Below, piece after piece: positions 61,196 through 64,000 of a stretch of DNA of 64,000 nucleotides (within the stretch, counting starts at the first letter, position 1; each line of letters starts with the position of its first letter). The notes under the pieces were generated by a model, which ran no database searches, was not told where the DNA came from, and saw only the letters and a program-made list of their open reading frames with translations. The DNA comes from JBAXPV01 sp037132075 (GTDB lineage: Bacteria; Bacteroidota; Bacteroidia; Bacteroidales; CAIXZF01). Position numbers and translations under genes: made by a program. The DNA lies in the NCBI GenBank assembly GCA_037132075.1, contig JBAXPV010000014.1, forward strand, positions 1 to 64,000, written 5' to 3'.

Positions 61196-62722
61196 ATGAA
61201 AAAGTTATTTGTACTAATCTCGATTTTTGTATTCTCTTGTCATCTCCGGGCACAGGATGCAAAACTCCCTTCTTTTATCTCCGACAGCCTTGATATCTAC
61301 ATCAACCGGGCCCTGAAAGACTGGCGTATCCCCGGATTGTCCGTCGCCATCGTGAAAGACGGGAAAGTCGTCTGGGCCAAAGGCTATGGCGTCCGCGATA
61401 TGAACAAACCCGACAAAGTCGATGAAAATACCTTGTTCCTTATCGGTTCCAACTCCAAGGCTTTCACCGCAACCGCCCTAGCCACGCTGGAAGTAGAAGG
61501 AAAATTAAAACTCGATGACAAAGTCACCAAATGGATGCCCGATTTTAAACTGAAAGACCCTTTGGCAAGCCAGGAAGTCACGGTCCGCGACCTGCTTTGT
61601 CACCGGATCGGACTGGAGACCTTCCAGGGTGATTTTGTAAACTGGACCTCAAACCTGAGCCGCAAAGACATTATCCATAACCTGGGTGTGATTCAACCTT
61701 TATATAGCTTCCGCGCAAAATGGGGATACTGCAATGCCGCTTTCCTTACCGCTGGTGAAATTATTCCCCTTCTTTCCGGGATGAGCTGGGAAAACTACGT
61801 GAGGGAGAAATTCTTCAAACCCCTCCAGATGAACCGTACCCTCGCCCTGACCAACGAATGGACCGCTGCCACCAACAAATGCAGCTCACATACCCTCTAT
61901 GATGGAAAACTCATGGTCATTCCCACACCGGATATCGACAACCTCGCTCCTGCTGCCAGTATCATTTCTTCCGCAAACGACATGAGTCATTGGGTGACCA
62001 TGCTTTTAAGCGATGGCAAATTCGAAGGCAAAGAAATCGTTCCTGTAGCCGCTATCAGGGCCACACGCATGCCCACCTCTATCATAGGTCGTGGACGCTT
62101 GCTATACAACCGTTGTAATTATGTACTCTATGGCCTTGGCTGGGAACTCCAGGATTATGAAGGAAGAGCCGTGGTTTCACATACCGGTGGCGTCGATGGA
62201 TTTGTCACTTCAGTTACTTTAATTCCTGCAGAAAAACTGGGCATCGTCATCCTCACCAATACCGACCAGAACAGTCTCTATGATGCCATGAAGTGGGAGA
62301 TCATGGATGCCTTCATGGGCCTGCCTTACCGCAACTATAGCGGCGAATACCTGAAATATTTCAACAGAAGTGCCGACAGGGATGCCACCTGGCTCAAGGG
62401 AGAAAGGGATACCATCGCAATGAAAATCGCTACAGCATTGCCTTTGGATCAATTTGCCGGCAAATTTGTCAATGAAGTCTATGGTCCAGTGGAGGTGGTT
62501 GTCAACAATGGCCAGCTCAGCGTGAAAATGAGCCGTCATCCCGGCATGACCGGCAAACTCGAAGCCCTGGGGGGCAATCGTTTTCTCTGCACCTATTCAA
62601 ATCCAACTTTTGGGATCAAGGATGTCTACTTTACGCTCGACGGAAAATCAGTGAAGAGCTTGACGCTGTCTTGTGCGGATTTTGTGGACTTTCAATCGTA
62701 TACATTCGCAAAGGATAAATGA
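61196..62722 (+). CDS. serine hydrolase, class C beta-lactamase/esterase fold
   Basis: A 508-aa secreted protein with a signal peptide (ending LRAQ). Active-site motifs are SNSK (SxxK, near residue 86), YCN (YxN) and HTGG (in place of KTG). The body matches the serine hydrolase/beta-lactamase-like family and the C-terminal 110 residues a DUF3471-like domain. Such enzymes act as peptidases or esterases and rarely as true beta-lactamases. Monocistronic. Confidence 0.88.
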   Translation: MKKLFVLISIFVFSCHLRAQDAKLPSFISDSLDIYINRALKDWRIPGLSVAIVKDGKVVWAKGYGVRDMNKPDKVDENTLFLIGSNSKAFTATALATLEVEGKLKLDDKVTKWMPDFKLKDPLASQEVTVRDLLCHRIGLETFQGDFVNWTSNLSRKDIIHNLGVIQPLYSFRAKWGYCNAAFLTAGEIIPLLSGMSWENYVREKFFKPLQMNRTLALTNEWTAATNKCSSHTLYDGKLMVIPTPDIDNLAPAASIISSANDMSHWVTMLLSDGKFEGKEIVPVAAIRATRMPTSIIGRGRLLYNRCNYVLYGLGWELQDYEGRAVVSHTGGVDGFVTSVTLIPAEKLGIVILTNTDQNSLYDAMKWEIMDAFMGLPYRNYSGEYLKYFNRSADRDATWLKGERDTIAMKIATALPLDQFAGKFVNEVYGPVEVVVNNGQLSVKMSRHPGMTGKLEALGGNRFLCTYSNPTFGIKDVYFTLDGKSVKSLTLSCADFVDFQSYTFAKDK

Positions 62723-62790
62723 TAATATATAAAGGATTATCAGTCCCGATTGCAATCAATTGTTCATCCTTCATATTTCATCCTTCATCC

Positions 62791-64000
62791 TTACAAGGGG
62801 AAGTGTTCGTGAAATTTCTTCAACCGAAACTCCAGATCAGGGAACTGTTCTCTTTTTACAAGAGAAACACAAGCCCTCAAGCCTTCTGTCCGCTCGCTGC
62901 CAGTGATCGCCAGTGAGATGGCACTGATGCCATAATAGAGGAATTGCTCGATCAGTTTTTCACCGGTAAATCCGGGGTAGGAGATGGTGAAATAAAATCC
63001 ATCGGCAATCGGGACACCATCATCTTCATCATAGACGATTTTAAACCCATTCTCCAGGAAGAGTTTTTTCATGATGTGTGCTTTCTCTCCATATTCCTTC
63101 ACGTCGTGAACAAAGTTGAATGTGCCGTCATTCACAGCTTTCAGGATAGCAGCTACCCCATATTGAGCGGTGTGTGCGGTTCCTGAACTTAAGGCATAAA
63201 TGGTGCCATAGATCATGGCGCGACCATATTGGTTGGAGTTGTAATTTCTGAGCAGAGAATCAGAAGTCGTATTGAAAAGCTGTTCACTCATGATCATCAG
63301 TCCGAGTCGTTGCCCTGCATAGCTGAAAGCTTTGGAGGTGGAGATGAACAGGATATATTTATCAGTATAATGTGCTACACTTGGCTGGTATGGTCCGGTG
63401 CCGGGATGGAAATAGTCTTTCCGGAAATCCATCGCAAAATATGCCAGGTCTTCCATTACAACCACATTGTATTTATTGGCGAGTTCTCCGATGGTTTTTA
63501 ATTCCTTTTCCGTGAAACAAATCCAGGAAGGATTATTTGGGTTTGAATAGAAAATCGAAGAGATATTTCCCTTTTCCAGGAATGACTCAAGCTTTGGTCC
63601 CAGTTTGTCGCCACGAAAATCATAAACGTCGAAGCTTTCAAAAGGAATACCCAGGACTTTATGCTGTAGGTAGTGAACAGGGAAGCCAGGATTGATAAAT
63701 AAAGTGGTGTCTTTGCCTTCATAAAGTCTGCTCGTGGTAAGGAATGCCGCGAAACTACCCTGCATACTGCCCACGGTAGGAAGGCATTGCTCGGGTTGGG
63801 TATCGAGGCCGAGAAAGAGTTTTCCAAAACGGGCGATCTCTGCTTTGATTGTTGGGATGCCATCAATATCAGGGTAGATAGCTGCTACGCCCCGACGGTG
63901 TGCCTCAATCTCTGCTTCAACGCCTATGGCAGCAGGCGGAAGGCCAGGGACACCCATTTCCATGCGGATATATTTGATGCCGCTGGCTTTTTCGATGTTG
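62791..64000 (-). CDS. PLP-dependent aminotransferase, class I/II (5' end cut by window edge)
   Basis: At least 400 aa of a fold-type I aminotransferase. The PLP lysine is in FISTSKAFSYAGQRLG, with YSNPNNPSWICF and the GFPVHYLQ segment upstream. An internal ATG at 63963 exists, but the frame continues upstream to the window edge (encoding IEKASGIKYIR), so the true start lies outside. No substrate-specific motif was recognised. Confidence 0.88.
   Translation of the reverse strand, partial: NIEKASGIKYIRMEMGVPGLPPAAIGVEAEIEAHRRGVAAIYPDIDGIPTIKAEIARFGKLFLGLDTQPEQCLPTVGSMQGSFAAFLTTSRLYEGKDTTLFINPGFPVHYLQHKVLGIPFESFDVYDFRGDKLGPKLESFLEKGNISSIFYSNPNNPSWICFTEKELKTIGELANKYNVVVMEDLAYFAMDFRKDYFHPGTGPYQPSVAHYTDKYILFISTSKAFSYAGQRLGLMIMSEQLFNTTSDSLLRNYNSNQYGRAMIYGTIYALSSGTAHTAQYGVAAILKAVNDGTFNFVHDVKEYGEKAHIMKKLFLENGFKIVYDEDDGVPIADGFYFTISYPGFTGEKLIEQFLYYGISAISLAITGSERTEGLRACVSLVKREQFPDLEFRLKKFHEHFPL

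Overview
The window looks like chromosomal DNA of an anaerobic or microaerophilic member of the Bacteroidota. The grounds are five proteins with type IX secretion (T9SS) C-terminal sorting modules, several promoters with a Bacteroidota-type -7 box (TAnnTTTG), absence of Shine-Dalgarno-driven starts, a 2-oxoacid:ferredoxin oxidoreductase, a flavodiiron protein, rubrerythrin-like proteins, a split transketolase and Omp28, BatA and choice-of-anchor proteins. The exact family cannot be fixed from this sequence alone. No phage, transposase, integrase or CRISPR array was seen.

Layout. 1-690: repeats and a tRNA-Asp. 0.7-2.8 kb: T9SS beta-propeller protein. 3.0-8.9 kb: membrane-anchored thioredoxin facing a seven-gene arsenic operon on the minus strand. 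It runs ABC permease, ATPase, tandem thioredoxin-fold protein with a Cys-rich tail, arsR, arsC, acr3, arsM, from one promoter that contains a perfect palindrome. 9.0-13.4 kb: miscellaneous genes (secreted unknown, SRPBCC protein, membrane glycosyltransferase, repeat propeller).

13.5-23.0 kb is the most distinctive part, a respiratory island for sulfur or a related oxyanion. On the minus strand a Rieske protein overlaps a gene that fuses a b6-type cytochrome b to a 12-haem cytochrome c domain. Divergent from it, with a CRP/FNR-like palindrome in the shared spacer, lies a plus-strand operon: a PsrA/PhsA-like molybdoenzyme, a four-cluster ferredoxin subunit, an NrfD/PsrC membrane subunit, a YeeE/YedE sulfur transporter split into two proteins, and two membrane-anchored rhodanese-fold proteins. 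The two rhodaneses both end in Ala-Glu-Gly-Gly-Cys, and one has lost the canonical catalytic cysteine. I read this as a quinone-linked module that takes up, carries and reduces or oxidises sulfane sulfur.

23.0-35.1 kb: a tightly spaced minus-strand run (spermidine-synthase-like membrane protein, transglutaminase, 1228-aa T9SS protein, AddB-like nuclease, MurU-like nucleotidyltransferase, sugar-kinase/RapZ fusion). 35.2-39.0 kb: two ferritin-like proteins, an Nramp transporter and glutamate dehydrogenase. 39.0-48.4 kb: gliding-type T9SS protein, BatA-like protein, ParC with a 30-bp tandem repeat, flavodiiron protein, lipoprotein. 48.5-54.6 kb: split transketolase with a VWA gene between its halves, outer-membrane protein, thioredoxin-like T9SS protein, tocopherol-cyclase-like protein. 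54.6-57.8 kb: nested inverted-repeat DNA and a four-subunit oxoacid:ferredoxin oxidoreductase operon. 58-64 kb: Omp28-like T9SS protein, small secreted protein, DUF1905-like protein, serine hydrolase and an aminotransferase cut by the window edge.

All functional calls come from reading motifs and translated sequence by eye; no database or structure search was run.
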